From contig NZ_BNCG01000012.1 in NCBI RefSeq assembly GCF_014656355.1, forward strand, positions 57,487 to 121,486: a stretch of DNA of 64,000 bases, given 5' to 3'. A program made the translations under genes and the position numbers. The stretch comes from Camelimonas fluminis (GTDB lineage Bacteria; Pseudomonadota; Alphaproteobacteria; Rhizobiales; Beijerinckiaceae). Shown in pieces: positions 16,303 to 28,161 of the stretch. The notes beneath the pieces are model-generated. The model saw nothing but the letters and a program-made list of their open reading frames with translations, was not told the DNA's origin and did not search any database. Numbering within the stretch: position 1 is the first letter of the stretch; every line of letters begins with the position of its first letter.

Positions 16303-18105
16303 TCATTCGCCAAACAACCCGGGCGCACAGTCGAGCGCCGGCGACTCAAGGCTCTCACACAGGGCGAAGCGGACGACGGCGTGGGGCAACTCGTGCAGGC
16401 AGAAATATCGGCAGGCCTGGCGCTTGCCGAGATAGAACGATTTTTCCGCCTCGCTGAGCGTGGGATCGGCGAGGCGGGCCTCGGCGAGACGGGCCTGCCA
16501 CAACCAGATCCAGCCAAGCACCACATGACCAAAGGCGTCGAGGAAGATCGTTGCATTGGCGGTGCGCCGCTCGGGTTCCTGGCAGGCGAGCAACGCCCGG
16601 GTCGCGCTTTCAAGCGCCGCCAGCGCACTGTCCATCCGCGCGCAATCCGGGCCGAGTTGTTCAAAGGCCCGCGCGTCATCAAGCGTCTCGCGGATCACGC
16701 CGATCAGTTCGCGCAGGGTTTCTCCGCCGTCCGCGCCGATCTTGCGTCCGAGCAGGTCCATGCCCTGAATGGCGAATGTGCCTTCATGGATGTGGTTGAG
16801 CCGGTTGTCGCGGTAGAGCCTTTCCAGCGGATAGTCGCGCGTGTAGCCGTAGCCGCCGAGAATCTGGATGGCCCATTTGTTGGCCTCAAGACAATGTTCC
16901 GACGGCCAGGACTTGACGACCGGCGTCAGCAGGCCGAGCAGCCGGCCAGCCCGCTCCCGCGTGGCCGCGTCTGTTGTGGTGGCGGCGTCGTCGACCAGCA
17001 TCGAGCAGAACAGGCATAATGCCTGCGCGCCTTCGACGGCGGCCTTCTGCGAGAGCAGCATGCGACGCACGTCCGCGTGGCGGATGATCGGAACCTGGGG
17101 GCTGGCGGGATTGCGGCTGTCAACCGGCCGCCCCTGCAGGCGCGTGCGGGCGTAGTCCGCCGAATGGAGATAACCGGCGAGGCCAGCCATCGTGGAGGCA
17201 TGGCCAACCCCGATGCGGGCCTCGTTCATCATGTGGAACATGTATTCCAGGCCGCGATTGGGCTCGCCAATCATCCAGCCGATGGATTCGCCCGCCTCGC
17301 CGAAATTCAGCAGACAGTTCGTGGTGGCGCGCTGACCCAGCTTGTGGTTGAGGCCAGCCAGCGCGATGTTGTTGGGGCCAGTGATGTTCCCGTCGCCATC
17401 GACGCGCATTTTCGGCACGAGAAACAGCGAAATGCCCTTGGAGCCGGGAGGCGCATCCGGCAGCTTCGCCAGCACCATGTGGACGATATTGTCGGTGATC
17501 GCCTGCTCGCCGCCCGAGATCCACATCTTGTTGCCGCGCACCGCATAGGTTCCGTCGCCGCGCGGCGTGGCCATGGTGCGGATATCGCCAAGCGACGAAC
17601 CGGCCTGCGGCTCGGACAGGCACATGGTGCCGAACCAGCGCCCTTCAATCATCGCCGGCAGATACAGGCGCTTCAGCGTTTCGGAACCGAAGGCATTCAG
17701 CAAATTCGCCGCGGCGACAGTGAGAAAGGCGTAGTTCGTCACCGGCGTGTTGGCGGCCACGGCCATGCCAGTCGCAGCCGTATACAGCGTCCACGGCGCC
17801 TGCAGGCCACCGCTGGATTCGTCAAACGCCAGCCCGAAGAACCCCGCGTCCGCCCAGGCCCGCAGGGCGGCTCCTGTCGCAGCAGGCTGCTCCACCTGGC
17901 CGTTCACGAAGCGCGGCTCGTTGGCGTCGACTTCCGCCGCGATGGGCAGGAACACCTCCTCCGCCAGCGTCTGCGCCGTGTCGAGAATCTGGCCCATGGC
18001 GGCGCGGTCGTACTGGGCGAACTGCGGCCGTTCAGCCAGACGTCCGGCGTCCAGCATTTCAAACAGGACAAAGTCCAGGTCACGGCGGTCAACGATCAGG
18101 GACAT
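16303..18105 (-). CDS. Acyl-CoA dehydrogenase, 600-residue C-terminally extended class
   Basis: This FAD enzyme is expected to introduce the alpha,beta double bond into an acyl-CoA. Its 600 residues match the long FadE/AidB-like class (FadE5 or DmdC type) and not the 380-residue class. Seen are 'TMCLSEPQAGSSLGDIRTMA' and 'GNKMWISGGEQ' of the middle domain, and 'NHKLGQRATTNCLLNF'. The FAD and active-site block 'AIQILGGYGYTRDYPLERLYRDNRLNHIHEGTFAIQG' is intact. An extra C-terminal helical domain (about 470-600) follows. The start ATG at 18105 begins 'MSLIVDRRDLDFVL', a usual N terminus for this group. The FadH-like gene follows upstream on the same strand, 163 bp away. Confidence 0.92.
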   Translation of the reverse strand: MSLIVDRRDLDFVLFEMLDAGRLAERPQFAQYDRAAMGQILDTAQTLAEEVFLPIAAEVDANEPRFVNGQVEQPAATGAALRAWADAGFFGLAFDESSGGLQAPWTLYTAATGMAVAANTPVTNYAFLTVAAANLLNAFGSETLKRLYLPAMIEGRWFGTMCLSEPQAGSSLGDIRTMATPRGDGTYAVRGNKMWISGGEQAITDNIVHMVLAKLPDAPPGSKGISLFLVPKMRVDGDGNITGPNNIALAGLNHKLGQRATTNCLLNFGEAGESIGWMIGEPNRGLEYMFHMMNEARIGVGHASTMAGLAGYLHSADYARTRLQGRPVDSRNPASPQVPIIRHADVRRMLLSQKAAVEGAQALCLFCSMLVDDAATTTDAATRERAGRLLGLLTPVVKSWPSEHCLEANKWAIQILGGYGYTRDYPLERLYRDNRLNHIHEGTFAIQGMDLLGRKIGADGGETLRELIGVIRETLDDARAFEQLGPDCARMDSALAALESATRALLACQEPERRTANATIFLDAFGHVVLGWIWLWQARLAEARLADPTLSEAEKSFYLGKRQACRYFCLHELPHAVVRFALCESLESPALDCAPGLFGE

Positions 18106-18234
18106 GAGGCACTCCGGTTGTGGCGCCAAACTATGCCGGCCGGAAGCCTGTGTCGAACCCATCCGCCCCGGCGGCCGGCGCCGCGCGGCGGCTCCCCGGA
18201 CTGGGCGGGAAAACAGGCTGCGACAGCGTGAAAT

Positions 18235-18260
18235 GGCGGCGCCGTTCGCCCGGCGCCGCC
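18235..18260. terminator. Hairpin just downstream of the FadH-like gene
   Basis: GGCGGCGCC (18235-18243) pairs with GGCGCCGCC (18252-18260) around an 8-base loop, 8 bases beyond the stop of the minus-strand gene. On the minus strand it is followed by ATTTCACG, so only a weak U-rich tail. It may reduce read-through into the acyl-CoA dehydrogenase gene. Confidence 0.5.
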
Positions 18261-18268
18261 CGGGGGCG

Positions 18269-20972
<2,704 letters not shown>

Positions 20973-20975
20973 CGT

Positions 20976-21776
20976 TCAGAGGCTGGCGCCGCCGCGTCCG
21001 GCGATGTAGCGGGCCGGCGGTTGCCCCAGGACGCTCCTGAACATGGTGATGAACGCGCTGACCGAGCCATAACCGAGGCTGTCCGAGACGTTCTGGACGC
21101 TCATCCCGGATGACAGCTTTTGCAGCGCCATGATGATGTGGAGTTGCTGCCGCCAGCGCCCGAAGCTCATCGCCGTCCTGCTGCTCACCAGCCTGGCGAG
21201 CGTCCGCTCGCTCATCGCCATCCGCGCCGCCCATTGCCCGACCGTGCTTCGGTCGTCAGGCGACTGGATGAGGGCGTTGGCGATGCGCGTCAGCGTCGGA
21301 TCGTCCGGAATTGGCAAATGAAGCGCCGAAACCTCCGCCCGGCGCAATTCCTCCAGCAACACCGCCGCGATCCTGTCGGCGTGAGCATCCCGGGCTGCAT
21401 CCTGATGAGTGAAGTCCGCCAGCCGCTTCACGATCTCGACAATGAGCGGCGTCAGCGAGAGCGTGCAGCAATGCTCCGGCAACCCGACATGCACGGGATC
21501 GATGAAGAGCAGGCAGATCTGACCGTTGATCGTGACGCGGTTGCTGTGCGCCACCCCGCCCGGAATCCAGACGCCTCCACCCGGAGGAACCATCCACAGG
21601 CCGCCCTGCGCCCGGCACATCACCCCGCCCCGCAGGGCGACGACCAGTTGCCCCTTCCGGTGAAGGTGCATCGGCAGTTCAAATTTCTGGTCCTTCACCG
21701 AAACGCCCAGCGCGAGCATTGTCTGCGGCGCGGCGTCCGGATCGAAGGTTTCAAGGCAGAGGTGCGGCTGGTCCAT
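20976..21776 (-). CDS. AraC-family regulator, NimR-like
   Basis: This 266-residue regulator has an N-terminal cupin-like domain ('FELPMHLHRKGQLVVALRGGVMC', 'WMVPPGGGVWIPGGVAHSNRV') and two C-terminal HTHs ('VGQWAARMAMSERTLARLVSSRTAMSFGRWRQQLHIIMAL', then 'VQNVSDSLGYGSVSAFITMFRSVLGQPPARY'). The arrangement is that of E. coli NimR (YeaM). In E. coli, NimR represses the divergent exporter gene nimT. Here too the neighbour across 112 bp is a CynX/NimT-type transporter, so the pair is conserved. The start ATG at 21776 gives a normal family length. Confidence 0.87.
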   Translation of the reverse strand: MDQPHLCLETFDPDAAPQTMLALGVSVKDQKFELPMHLHRKGQLVVALRGGVMCRAQGGLWMVPPGGGVWIPGGVAHSNRVTINGQICLLFIDPVHVGLPEHCCTLSLTPLIVEIVKRLADFTHQDAARDAHADRIAAVLLEELRRAEVSALHLPIPDDPTLTRIANALIQSPDDRSTVGQWAARMAMSERTLARLVSSRTAMSFGRWRQQLHIIMALQKLSSGMSVQNVSDSLGYGSVSAFITMFRSVLGQPPARYIAGRGGASL

Positions 21777-21888
21777 GATCTTTGGCCGGATTCAGCAATA
21801 AAATGGCATAATATCCTGATCCGCCACGCACTGCGAGTGATAAGGTTCCGGCAATCCGACATCGCCCCACTCCTGCCCGCGTGCCTCC
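21777..21888. promoter_or_regulatory. Divergent promoter gap of the NimR/NimT-like pair
   Basis: This 112-bp gap between divergent genes has an AT-rich patch at about 21798-21815 (AATAAAATGGCATAATAT) suitable as a -10 region. No long perfect palindrome was seen. It must hold both promoters and the AraC-type binding sites, which are usually asymmetric. Confidence 0.4.
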
Positions 21889-23085
21889 ATGCTCCCGACC
21901 GCCCGTCATCTTCACCCGGCCTGGATCATTGCCGGGATACTGCTCTTCGCCACCAACCTGCGCGCGCCCTTCACCGCGGCGAGCCCCCTGCTGGACGCCA
22001 TCCGCGATACATTCGGCATGGGCGCGGGCGAAGCCGGATTCCTGATCACCCTTCCCCTGCTGACGTTCTGTGTAATTTCACCCTTTTCTGCGCCGCTGGC
22101 CGGCAGGTTTGGGCTTGAACGGGCGCTGTTCATGGCCCTGGCGGTGATCGCGGCGGGCATTGTCGTGCGCTCGTCCGGCCCGGCCTGGGCGCTGTTTCTC
22201 GGGACGGCGATCCTCGGGGCCGGCATCGCGATCGGCAACACCCTGTTGCCGAGCCTGCTCAAGCGGGATTTTCCCGACCGGATCACCGGCCTTACCGCAG
22301 TGTATTCAATCACCATGGGCGTGGCGTCGGCGGCGGGATCAGCCATGGTCGTGCCGCTCATGCATGCTTTCGACTGGCGCATCTCGCTCGGCGCCTTCCT
22401 GGTCCTGCCGGTCGCAAGCGCCCTGGTCTGGGCGCCGCAACTGCGCGCGTCTTCCCGCCCCGCGGCGGCTGCCGTAGCGCCCGCGCACGGCGGGGCCGTC
22501 TGGCGCTCCGCCCTGGCGTGGCAGGTCACGCTGTTCTTCGGGATCAACTCATTTGTCTATTACGCCATCGGCGCATGGCTTCCGTCGATTCTGGTGAGCC
22601 TTGGATATTCCCAGGCTGAGGCTGGTTCGCTTCATGGAGCCATGCAGCTCGCCACGGCCCTGCCCGGCTTCGTGATCGCCCCCCTGGTGCGCCGCGCCAG
22701 GGACCAGCGTGGACTTGCGGCGGCGCTGGCCCTGTCCAGCCTGGCCTCGCTGCTTGGGCTACAGCTTGTCCCGACCTGGGCCGTGCTGTGGGTTTCGCTG
22801 TTCGGCTTCGGGATTGGCGGCGCCTTCATTCTCGCCCTGGCTTTCATCGGCCTGCGAACCGCATCCGCCCCCCAGACAGCGAGCCTTTCAGGCATGACCC
22901 AATCGGTCGGCTACCTCATGTCCGCCACCGGGCCTGTTCTGGCCGGAGCCCTGCACGACGCCGTCGACAGCTGGCCCGTGGTTCTCTCGATCTGCGCGGC
23001 CCTGTGCATCATTCTGGCGCTTCTCGGCCTCGGCGCGGGTCGTGCGGTCCATATCAATGTGGCGCACGCAACGCCCGAGCGGTGA
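21889..23085 (+). CDS. CynX/NimT-family MFS transporter
   Basis: This 398-residue major facilitator has 12 predicted helices. 'WIIAGILLFATNLRAPFTAASPLLDAI' at the N terminus is characteristic of the CynX/NimT family; other family segments are 'AIGNTLLPSLLKRDFP' and 'YSITMGVASAAGSA'. E. coli NimT exports 2-nitroimidazole and CynX is linked to cyanate. By position next to a NimR-like regulator this is more likely an exporter of a small toxic compound. The AHL-lactonase-like gene follows on the same strand after 221 bp. Confidence 0.88.
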   Translation: MLPTARHLHPAWIIAGILLFATNLRAPFTAASPLLDAIRDTFGMGAGEAGFLITLPLLTFCVISPFSAPLAGRFGLERALFMALAVIAAGIVVRSSGPAWALFLGTAILGAGIAIGNTLLPSLLKRDFPDRITGLTAVYSITMGVASAAGSAMVVPLMHAFDWRISLGAFLVLPVASALVWAPQLRASSRPAAAAVAPAHGGAVWRSALAWQVTLFFGINSFVYYAIGAWLPSILVSLGYSQAEAGSLHGAMQLATALPGFVIAPLVRRARDQRGLAAALALSSLASLLGLQLVPTWAVLWVSLFGFGIGGAFILALAFIGLRTASAPQTASLSGMTQSVGYLMSATGPVLAGALHDAVDSWPVVLSICAALCIILALLGLGAGRAVHINVAHATPER

Positions 23086-23306
23086 TTCACGCCGACGCCT
23101 GTCCGCTCTCTTCACTTGCGGAGCGGGCGTTCTTGACGCTCACCGCGCGAACATGGAGGCTTGGCCCAGACTGCCGTGAGACCTGGCTCCGGCGCGCCAG
23201 CGATCAGCGGCCGGCAATCGTCCAACGGTTCAACCCCGGCCCACGTCTGGTCCAGCGCGCCGGCGAACCCCGGCGCCCACGGGCAAGGAAGGGAAGCGCC
23301 CTGTCC

Positions 23307-24068
23307 ATGAAGATGCACATCCTGTCAGGTGGTCGCCTTCGCATGCGCAAGGCGATTTACTACCCGGACGCGGCGGCGGAGGAGACGCTGGAGCTTCCCG
23401 TATCCTGCATTCTGCTCCGGCACAGCAAGGGCAACGTCCTGTTCGATACGGGTTGCCACCCCGATATCGGCAAGGATCCCACGTCGCGCTGGGGCGGCAT
23501 GGCGCGTTTCATGACCCCGATCATGGCCGAGAACGATCACCTCCTGACCAGCCTCGCATGCATCGGCCTGTCGCCGGACGACATCTCCCATGTCGTTTGT
23601 TCACATCTTCACACCGACCACTGCGGTTGCAACCAGTTCTTCACAAAGGCAAAAATTCTGATCCACCCGGCGGAGCTGGCCGCCGCGCGCGCGCCGGACG
23701 GCGTGAAAATGGGCTACCTCCCGACCGACTGGGACCACCCCCTGCAGGTCGAACTGGTTGGCGAAGGCCACGACGTCTTCGGCGACGGCAGAATCCGGCT
23801 GCTGCATCTGCCTGGGCATACGCCGGGCGCCATGGGGGCGCTGGTGCGCCTCGACCGGGACGGCCTGTTCCTGCTCGCCTCCGACACGGCGAGCGTCAAA
23901 GCCAATCTGGACGACAATTTCGCGCCGAAAAACACCTGGAGCGTGGAGAAGTGTCTGGAAAGCTATGCGCGCATACGCGACATCAGGCAGGCTGGCGCGA
24001 CCGTGATTTACGGGCACGATGACGCGCAATGGCGCACCCTGCGTCGGGGCAGCGATCACTACGCCTGA
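23307..24068 (+). CDS. Metallo-beta-lactamase fold hydrolase, N-acyl homoserine lactonase family
   Basis: This 253-residue enzyme carries the dinuclear zinc motif HxHxDH at His100-His105 ('SHLHTDHCG'). Later metal ligands are in 'LHLPGHTPGAMG' and 'LLASDTAS', and a terminal His is in 'IYGHDD'. These are the hallmarks of AiiA-type quorum-quenching lactonases, which open the lactone ring of acyl-homoserine lactones. Its N terminus 'MKMHILSGGRLRMRKAIYYP' is also typical. No signal peptide is seen, so it acts in the cytoplasm. ATG 23307 is preceded by AAGGAAGGGAAG; ATG 23313 is an alternative. Activity on other lactones is possible. Confidence 0.85.
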   Translation: MKMHILSGGRLRMRKAIYYPDAAAEETLELPVSCILLRHSKGNVLFDTGCHPDIGKDPTSRWGGMARFMTPIMAENDHLLTSLACIGLSPDDISHVVCSHLHTDHCGCNQFFTKAKILIHPAELAAARAPDGVKMGYLPTDWDHPLQVELVGEGHDVFGDGRIRLLHLPGHTPGAMGALVRLDRDGLFLLASDTASVKANLDDNFAPKNTWSVEKCLESYARIRDIRQAGATVIYGHDDAQWRTLRRGSDHYA

Positions 24069-24388
24069 AGCCCGGCGTTCTGGTGCAGGGGCGGCCGTCA
24101 TGCCGCAATGTCGCGCGCATGTCAGGTCGCGCCTGCCTGGCAGCGCGCCAGCATGCAGTCGAGGCTTCGGGCGCGGGGATTTCCGACCGGATCATCACGC
24201 AGCGGACCGGTTTCCAGGGCGCACCTTCAGACAACAGCACATCCCGCGCGACCAATCATCCGGAACGCCAGGACGAGCCAGTCGCGTCCTGGGCTGCGAC
24301 ATATTGCCTTACCCCAGCGAACGCGCATACTTCCTGCAAGGACCCGCGGACACGAAACCGGACGGGCGCCCACGCAGGGAGAACGGCC
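24069..24388. other. 320-bp intergenic region, no gene seen
   Basis: GC-rich sequence between the lactonase and the AraC-type gene. Open frames here have no recognisable product. AGGGAGAA (24376-24383) at the end is the ribosome site of the regulator. No strong inverted repeat was found. Confidence 0.4.
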
Positions 24389-25468
24389 ATGACCGCAAGT
24401 GACCGACGGCGCGATCCTGCCGGCAACGGCGTGGCGCGCCGGTCTCTCCCCGAATTCACGCGGCGCATATACATGCCGCATACGATTGCCGCGATCGTGG
24501 CCGAGATGGCCGAAGAGGGGCACGAACCTTCCCTGGTTCTTGAAGGGACAGGCGTTGCGCCCGAACAACTTGGTTGCCACACCACAAAAGTCTCGTACCG
24601 TGATCTCGATCGCGTCATCCGCAATACGATCGCGTTGTCAAACAATGCTGCGATAGCCCTGCAGGCCGGGCTGCGCATGCACATTACCGCCTATGGCATG
24701 TATGGCTATGCATTGCTGAGCAGCGCGACCCGCGCCGAAGCACGGGCGTTCGCCGCCAAATATATCCGGGCCGTTGGACCGTGCTGTGATTTCACCGTCG
24801 CCTCGGACGACGTGAGCGCCACCATCACGTTTGATCCCATTTATTGGCCAGACCCGACGGACCGGGCCCACCAGTTCGCGATTGAGTTCGCTCTGGCCGC
24901 CCATTTGACGGCGACCAGGGATTGGGCTGGCTCCCACTTCGCATTCAGCCGGGTCCGGCTGGACTACGCCGCGCCGTCCCATGCCCCAACCTATGCGACC
25001 ATATTTGAATGTGATGTTGTTTTCAGGCAGCGGAATTGTGGCTTTGAGCGCCCGAAGGAAGATGGCCGCGTCAGGCTTGCCGATCCGCGCAGCCATGCGA
25101 TAGCGCGTGAGATGTGCGAACAATTGCTGGAAGAGGTTAACCGGACCGGAGGCGTGACTGCAGAGATCCGTCGAATCCTTGTGGAACAGCCGGGACGCTA
25201 TACAAACATCCAGACCATGGCGGAGCGGCTGCAAATGCATCCGCGCGCATTGCGCCGGAAACTTGAGATGGAGGGCGCTTCTTATCGCGATGTGCTGGCT
25301 GAGGTCAGAACACGCCTGGCCATGGAATATTTGCGCAAGACGCATATGACGATCGAGGAGATCGCAGGCCTCGTCGGCTACAGTGACGCCGCCAATTTCC
25401 GTCATGCCTTCATCCGGTGGACCGGCAAGAGCCCATCCAGTTTCCGCAAGGCGACGCGCCTGGAATGA
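24389..25468 (+). CDS. AraC-family regulator with AraC-arabinose-binding-like N domain (OruR/ArgR type)
   Basis: This 359-residue regulator has an N-terminal effector domain of the PF12625 type ('LVLEGTGVAPEQLGCHTTKVSYRDLDRVIRNTI', 'GLRMHITAYGMYGYALLSSATRAEA'). A C-terminal AraC domain follows ('TMAERLQMHPRALRRKLEMEGASYRDVLAEVRTRLAMEYL', 'TIEEIAGLVGYSDAANFRHAFIRWTGKSPSSFR'). The layout fits OruR- and MmsR-like activators of catabolic genes. The start ATG 24389 has a good ribosome site (AGGGAGAA). It lies alone between longer intergenic stretches, so its target is unclear; the lactonase upstream is one candidate. Confidence 0.87.
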   Translation: MTASDRRRDPAGNGVARRSLPEFTRRIYMPHTIAAIVAEMAEEGHEPSLVLEGTGVAPEQLGCHTTKVSYRDLDRVIRNTIALSNNAAIALQAGLRMHITAYGMYGYALLSSATRAEARAFAAKYIRAVGPCCDFTVASDDVSATITFDPIYWPDPTDRAHQFAIEFALAAHLTATRDWAGSHFAFSRVRLDYAAPSHAPTYATIFECDVVFRQRNCGFERPKEDGRVRLADPRSHAIAREMCEQLLEEVNRTGGVTAEIRRILVEQPGRYTNIQTMAERLQMHPRALRRKLEMEGASYRDVLAEVRTRLAMEYLRKTHMTIEEIAGLVGYSDAANFRHAFIRWTGKSPSSFRKATRLE

Positions 25469-26040
25469 TGCGCCGGACAAACACCGGCCAAACCGGGCGA
25501 GCCCTCGATCATCCACGACAATCCGTCGTGCTGTGGGTCTGTCGCACGACCGCGTCCATGACGCCTGGCGTTCAGGCTGTCAAAGCGGCGGCGTCATCAA
25601 TTCTTCATGACGCCCGGAGATGACGCCCCGGAGATGACGCCCGGAGGCGCCCCGCACTGAAGCGTCCAACCTCCGCGCCGCGGCCATCCGCAGGCAGGGT
25701 CGCCGTCTTGTTCTGGGAATGACTTCCCATGCTTTCCTTAAGGGAAAATCTTCATAAATGAGAGCCGAATTCGCTCGGCAAAGCATTTCAGGGGCAGCAC
25801 TGATCATCGAATGGCGTCAGAAACGTGAAATATGCCCCCCCTTGCAACCATCATGTGATCCACGACATCGGCGCCCGCATGCCGCACAGGCCATGTCGCC
25901 GGGGCAATTTACCCCAAAAATAGCTGCCTGACATGGCCAATCGCACCTTTCCCGACTTCCAAACCCTCGATAGCGTTTTGGGTTCGGAACATTGGCAACA
26001 GGCGGGACAAGCTGTCGCGACATTCAGGAAAGTGTTCAGG
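25469..26040. other. 572-bp intergenic region with a short tandem repeat
   Basis: No gene is supported here. The region holds three head-to-tail copies of ATGACGCCCGGAG (listed separately). An AT-richer patch follows at about 25725-25800, and TTTCCTTAAGGGAAA at about 25733-25747 can form a small hairpin. The AT-rich patch is the likely promoter zone for the storage-lipid group downstream. Confidence 0.4.
25607..25646. repeat. Three-copy tandem repeat, 13-14 bp unit
   Basis: The copies are ATGACGCCCGGAG (25607-25619), ATGACGCCCCGGAG (25620-25633, one extra C) and ATGACGCCCGGAG (25634-25646). They directly abut. It could be slippage or a cluster of regulator sites; there are no spacers, so it is not CRISPR-like. 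Confidence 0.75.
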
Positions 26041-26853
26041 ATGAGCGTCAACACCAATCAGATTAACCCGCCCTCAAAGCTCCTCCTGGCGCTTGAAGCC
26101 CGCGGCATCTGGGAATTGCAGGCATTCTTCGCGCTCTATCCCCTGCTCCGTCGCGCGCCGCGCGGAGACGGCAGTCCTGTGCTGGTGTTGCCGGGCCTTT
26201 CCGCCAGCGACGTATCCACCAGGCCCTTGCGTACGTATCTGAAGGCTCAGGGTTACGCTGCTCATGGCTGGAAGCTCGGCCAGAATCGTGGCCCGCGCCC
26301 TGGCGTTGAGGATGCGATGGAGGCAAGGCTTTCTGAGCTGTCCCAACGTTACCAGCGCAAGGTCAGCCTGATTGGCTGGAGCCTTGGCGGGATTTTCGCC
26401 CGTGAACTGGCGCGGCGCCTGCCATCGGCGGTCCGTCAGGTCATCACGCTTGGCAGCCCGTTCGCCAGCGAGCCAAAAGCGAGCAACGCCTGGCGGGTCT
26501 ATGAGTTCCTCAGCGATCGCAAGGTTGAGGACTGGCCAGACCGGGAGGGCATGAAGTTGCCCCCGCCAGCGCCAAGCACCGCGATCTACTCGCGTACGGA
26601 CGGCGTCGTCGCCTGGCAGGGCTGCCGCGAACAGGCCTCCAGCACCACGCAGAATATCGAGGTGGAGGGAAGTCATTGCGGTCTCGGCCACAATCCGGCG
26701 GTGCTCTACGCCATCGCGGATCGCCTTGCCCAGAAGGAAGGGGAATGGCGCCCATTCGACCGTAGCGGCGTTCGGGGCCTGGTGTACCCCGACCCCGATC
26801 GTAGGGAAGATAATTGCGCCAGCTTTTTCCGCAGCAGATCTTTCGCGTCCTGA
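26041..26853 (+). CDS. Alpha/beta hydrolase (lipase/PGAP1-like)
   Basis: This 270-residue hydrolase has the nucleophile elbow GWSLGG with Ser114. 'PVLVLPGLSASDVST' supplies the oxyanion strand near residue 40, and 'DGVVAW' and 'GSHCGLGHNPAVL' supply the Asp and His regions. The fold and the 'GYAAHGWKLGQNRGP' block resemble PGAP1/lipase-class-2 type esterases. It sits directly upstream of a phasin and a WS/DGAT acyltransferase, which suggests a role in storage-lipid or granule turnover. ATG 26041 has AGGAAAG nine bases upstream. An in-frame ATG at 25933 would add 36 residues of low resemblance. Confidence 0.8.
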   Translation: MSVNTNQINPPSKLLLALEARGIWELQAFFALYPLLRRAPRGDGSPVLVLPGLSASDVSTRPLRTYLKAQGYAAHGWKLGQNRGPRPGVEDAMEARLSELSQRYQRKVSLIGWSLGGIFARELARRLPSAVRQVITLGSPFASEPKASNAWRVYEFLSDRKVEDWPDREGMKLPPPAPSTAIYSRTDGVVAWQGCREQASSTTQNIEVEGSHCGLGHNPAVLYAIADRLAQKEGEWRPFDRSGVRGLVYPDPDRREDNCASFFRSRSFAS

Positions 26854-26954
26854 ACATGACGTGAAGGGCCATACGGCGCCATGCCTGGCAACGCTACGAA
26901 GGTCTGGCCGCATGGCGACGTCTCACGACAGAAGAAACGACAAAGGGGTCCCTC

Positions 26955-27425
26955 ATGGCAGCAGATAACGACAAGCAGGCGGAGCGCGTGGCGGGCGCGA
27001 TACCCGGACTGGATGACTTCAAAAAACTGGTTGAACGCTACCGGTTGCCAAACGTCGACGTCACGGCGTTGCTCGAATGGCATCGCAAGGACATGGAAGC
27101 CCTCGTTGAAGCAAATCAGAAAGCCAACGAAGGCATCCGCGCGTTGATCGAACGTCGCCAGGAAATCCTGTCGGAGACCTTTGCCGAGTGGCAGGGCGCC
27201 GTCAAAACCTTCAACGCCACCGACCCATTGTCCAAGCGGACGGATATGGCCCGCCGCAGCGTTGAAAAGGCCGTCGCCAATTTTCGTGAACTGACGCAAC
27301 TGGAGGTGCAGGCGCACGCCAATGCATGGAAAGTTGTGCAGGAGCGGATGCGGGAGAACATGAGCAACCTCCAGAACCTGCTCAAGGCCCAAAAGACGGA
27401 ACAGACAGAAAAGACAGAAAAGTAA
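26955..27425 (+). CDS. Phasin family protein
   Basis: This 156-residue, highly charged and helical protein has the phasin_2 pattern. 'MEALVEANQKANEGIRALIERRQEILSE' and 'EKAVANFRELTQLEVQAHANAWKVVQERMRENM' form long amphipathic helices. Phasins coat polyhydroxyalkanoate or other lipid granules and control their number and size. The C-terminal tail is Lys/Glu/Thr-rich ('KTEQTEKTEK'). Its neighbours (alpha/beta hydrolase before, WS/DGAT after) support a granule role. The gene lies 101 bp after the hydrolase. Confidence 0.87.
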   Translation: MAADNDKQAERVAGAIPGLDDFKKLVERYRLPNVDVTALLEWHRKDMEALVEANQKANEGIRALIERRQEILSETFAEWQGAVKTFNATDPLSKRTDMARRSVEKAVANFRELTQLEVQAHANAWKVVQERMRENMSNLQNLLKAQKTEQTEKTEK

Positions 27426-28161
27426 GTCGCTGTCGTCCTGGAGGCGTCTCCGAGATTCTGATGCTGGCCGGTGCGCCAGTCACGGGCGAACAGGAAACAG
27501 GGATTCCGGACAGGATGTGCAGCAAAACAGGTGACGCGGCTTACAAGAGCCGCGTCATGTTGGGGGCGCCATGCGGGTTTTGACGGGCCAGCTCCAGCCT
27601 CAGAAAAATTATGCAAGCGACTTATACTCTGGCCGGGCGCCAGAAGTCATTGCGTGCTCTTGAGAGGCTTCTGAAGGTCAAGCGAAGCGACAGGCCCAAC
27701 GTACGGATATTTTCCCGGGGGCTGGTTCAGATTTGTCATCGCCTGACCCATGGGAGCGCCCCGCATTCAGACGGTGGATTTGCGGCGCTCCAATACTCAT
27801 GCAGTTGACCACCACCCCGGCCATGAACTTCGCGGTGGAGAGCAGCGCCCGGCGAATATACCCTGAAAAGATACGGGAGATTATTCCCAAAGAATCAGTC
27901 CCCCGATGCAAATCCAGGACATTGGCAAGCAAACGTGTATTGCTCGTCGCCCGAACTTGTGCAGACTAAAGTGTCTGGGCGAGGCTGATGTCGCCGCAGG
28001 TTGATTGCCACCAGATACAAATAACAAAACCGAAGCTCCGGGGAACCAGACGTATCGCTTTAGACCGCGACGCTCCGCCTTCTGTGATTGGCGGACGCTC
28101 GCGACGTCATCCCGAAAGAGTACATAAAAACTGAAGTAATGTGACATTGGAGGAGGCGACA
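27426..28161. other. 736-bp intergenic region after the phasin gene
   Basis: No gene can be supported. Short open frames on both strands (for example plus 27733-27969) have no recognisable product or ribosome site. A perfect 10-bp hairpin, TGACGCGGCT (27532-27541) with AGCCGCGTCA (27548-27557), may end the phasin transcript. An imperfect hairpin at about 28064-28107 (CCGCC/GGCGG core) precedes an AT-rich stretch (28110-28145) that suits a promoter for the WS/DGAT gene. The region is large for this window and could encode a small RNA. Confidence 0.4.

Noticed and set aside
25607..25646. Possible CRISPR-like repeat array
   Set aside because: The three copies abut without spacers and the unit is only 13-14 bp. 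No cas genes are present.
27733..27969. Possible 78-residue protein in the gap after the phasin gene
   Set aside because: There is no ribosome site, no recognisable family and an equally long frame on the opposite strand.
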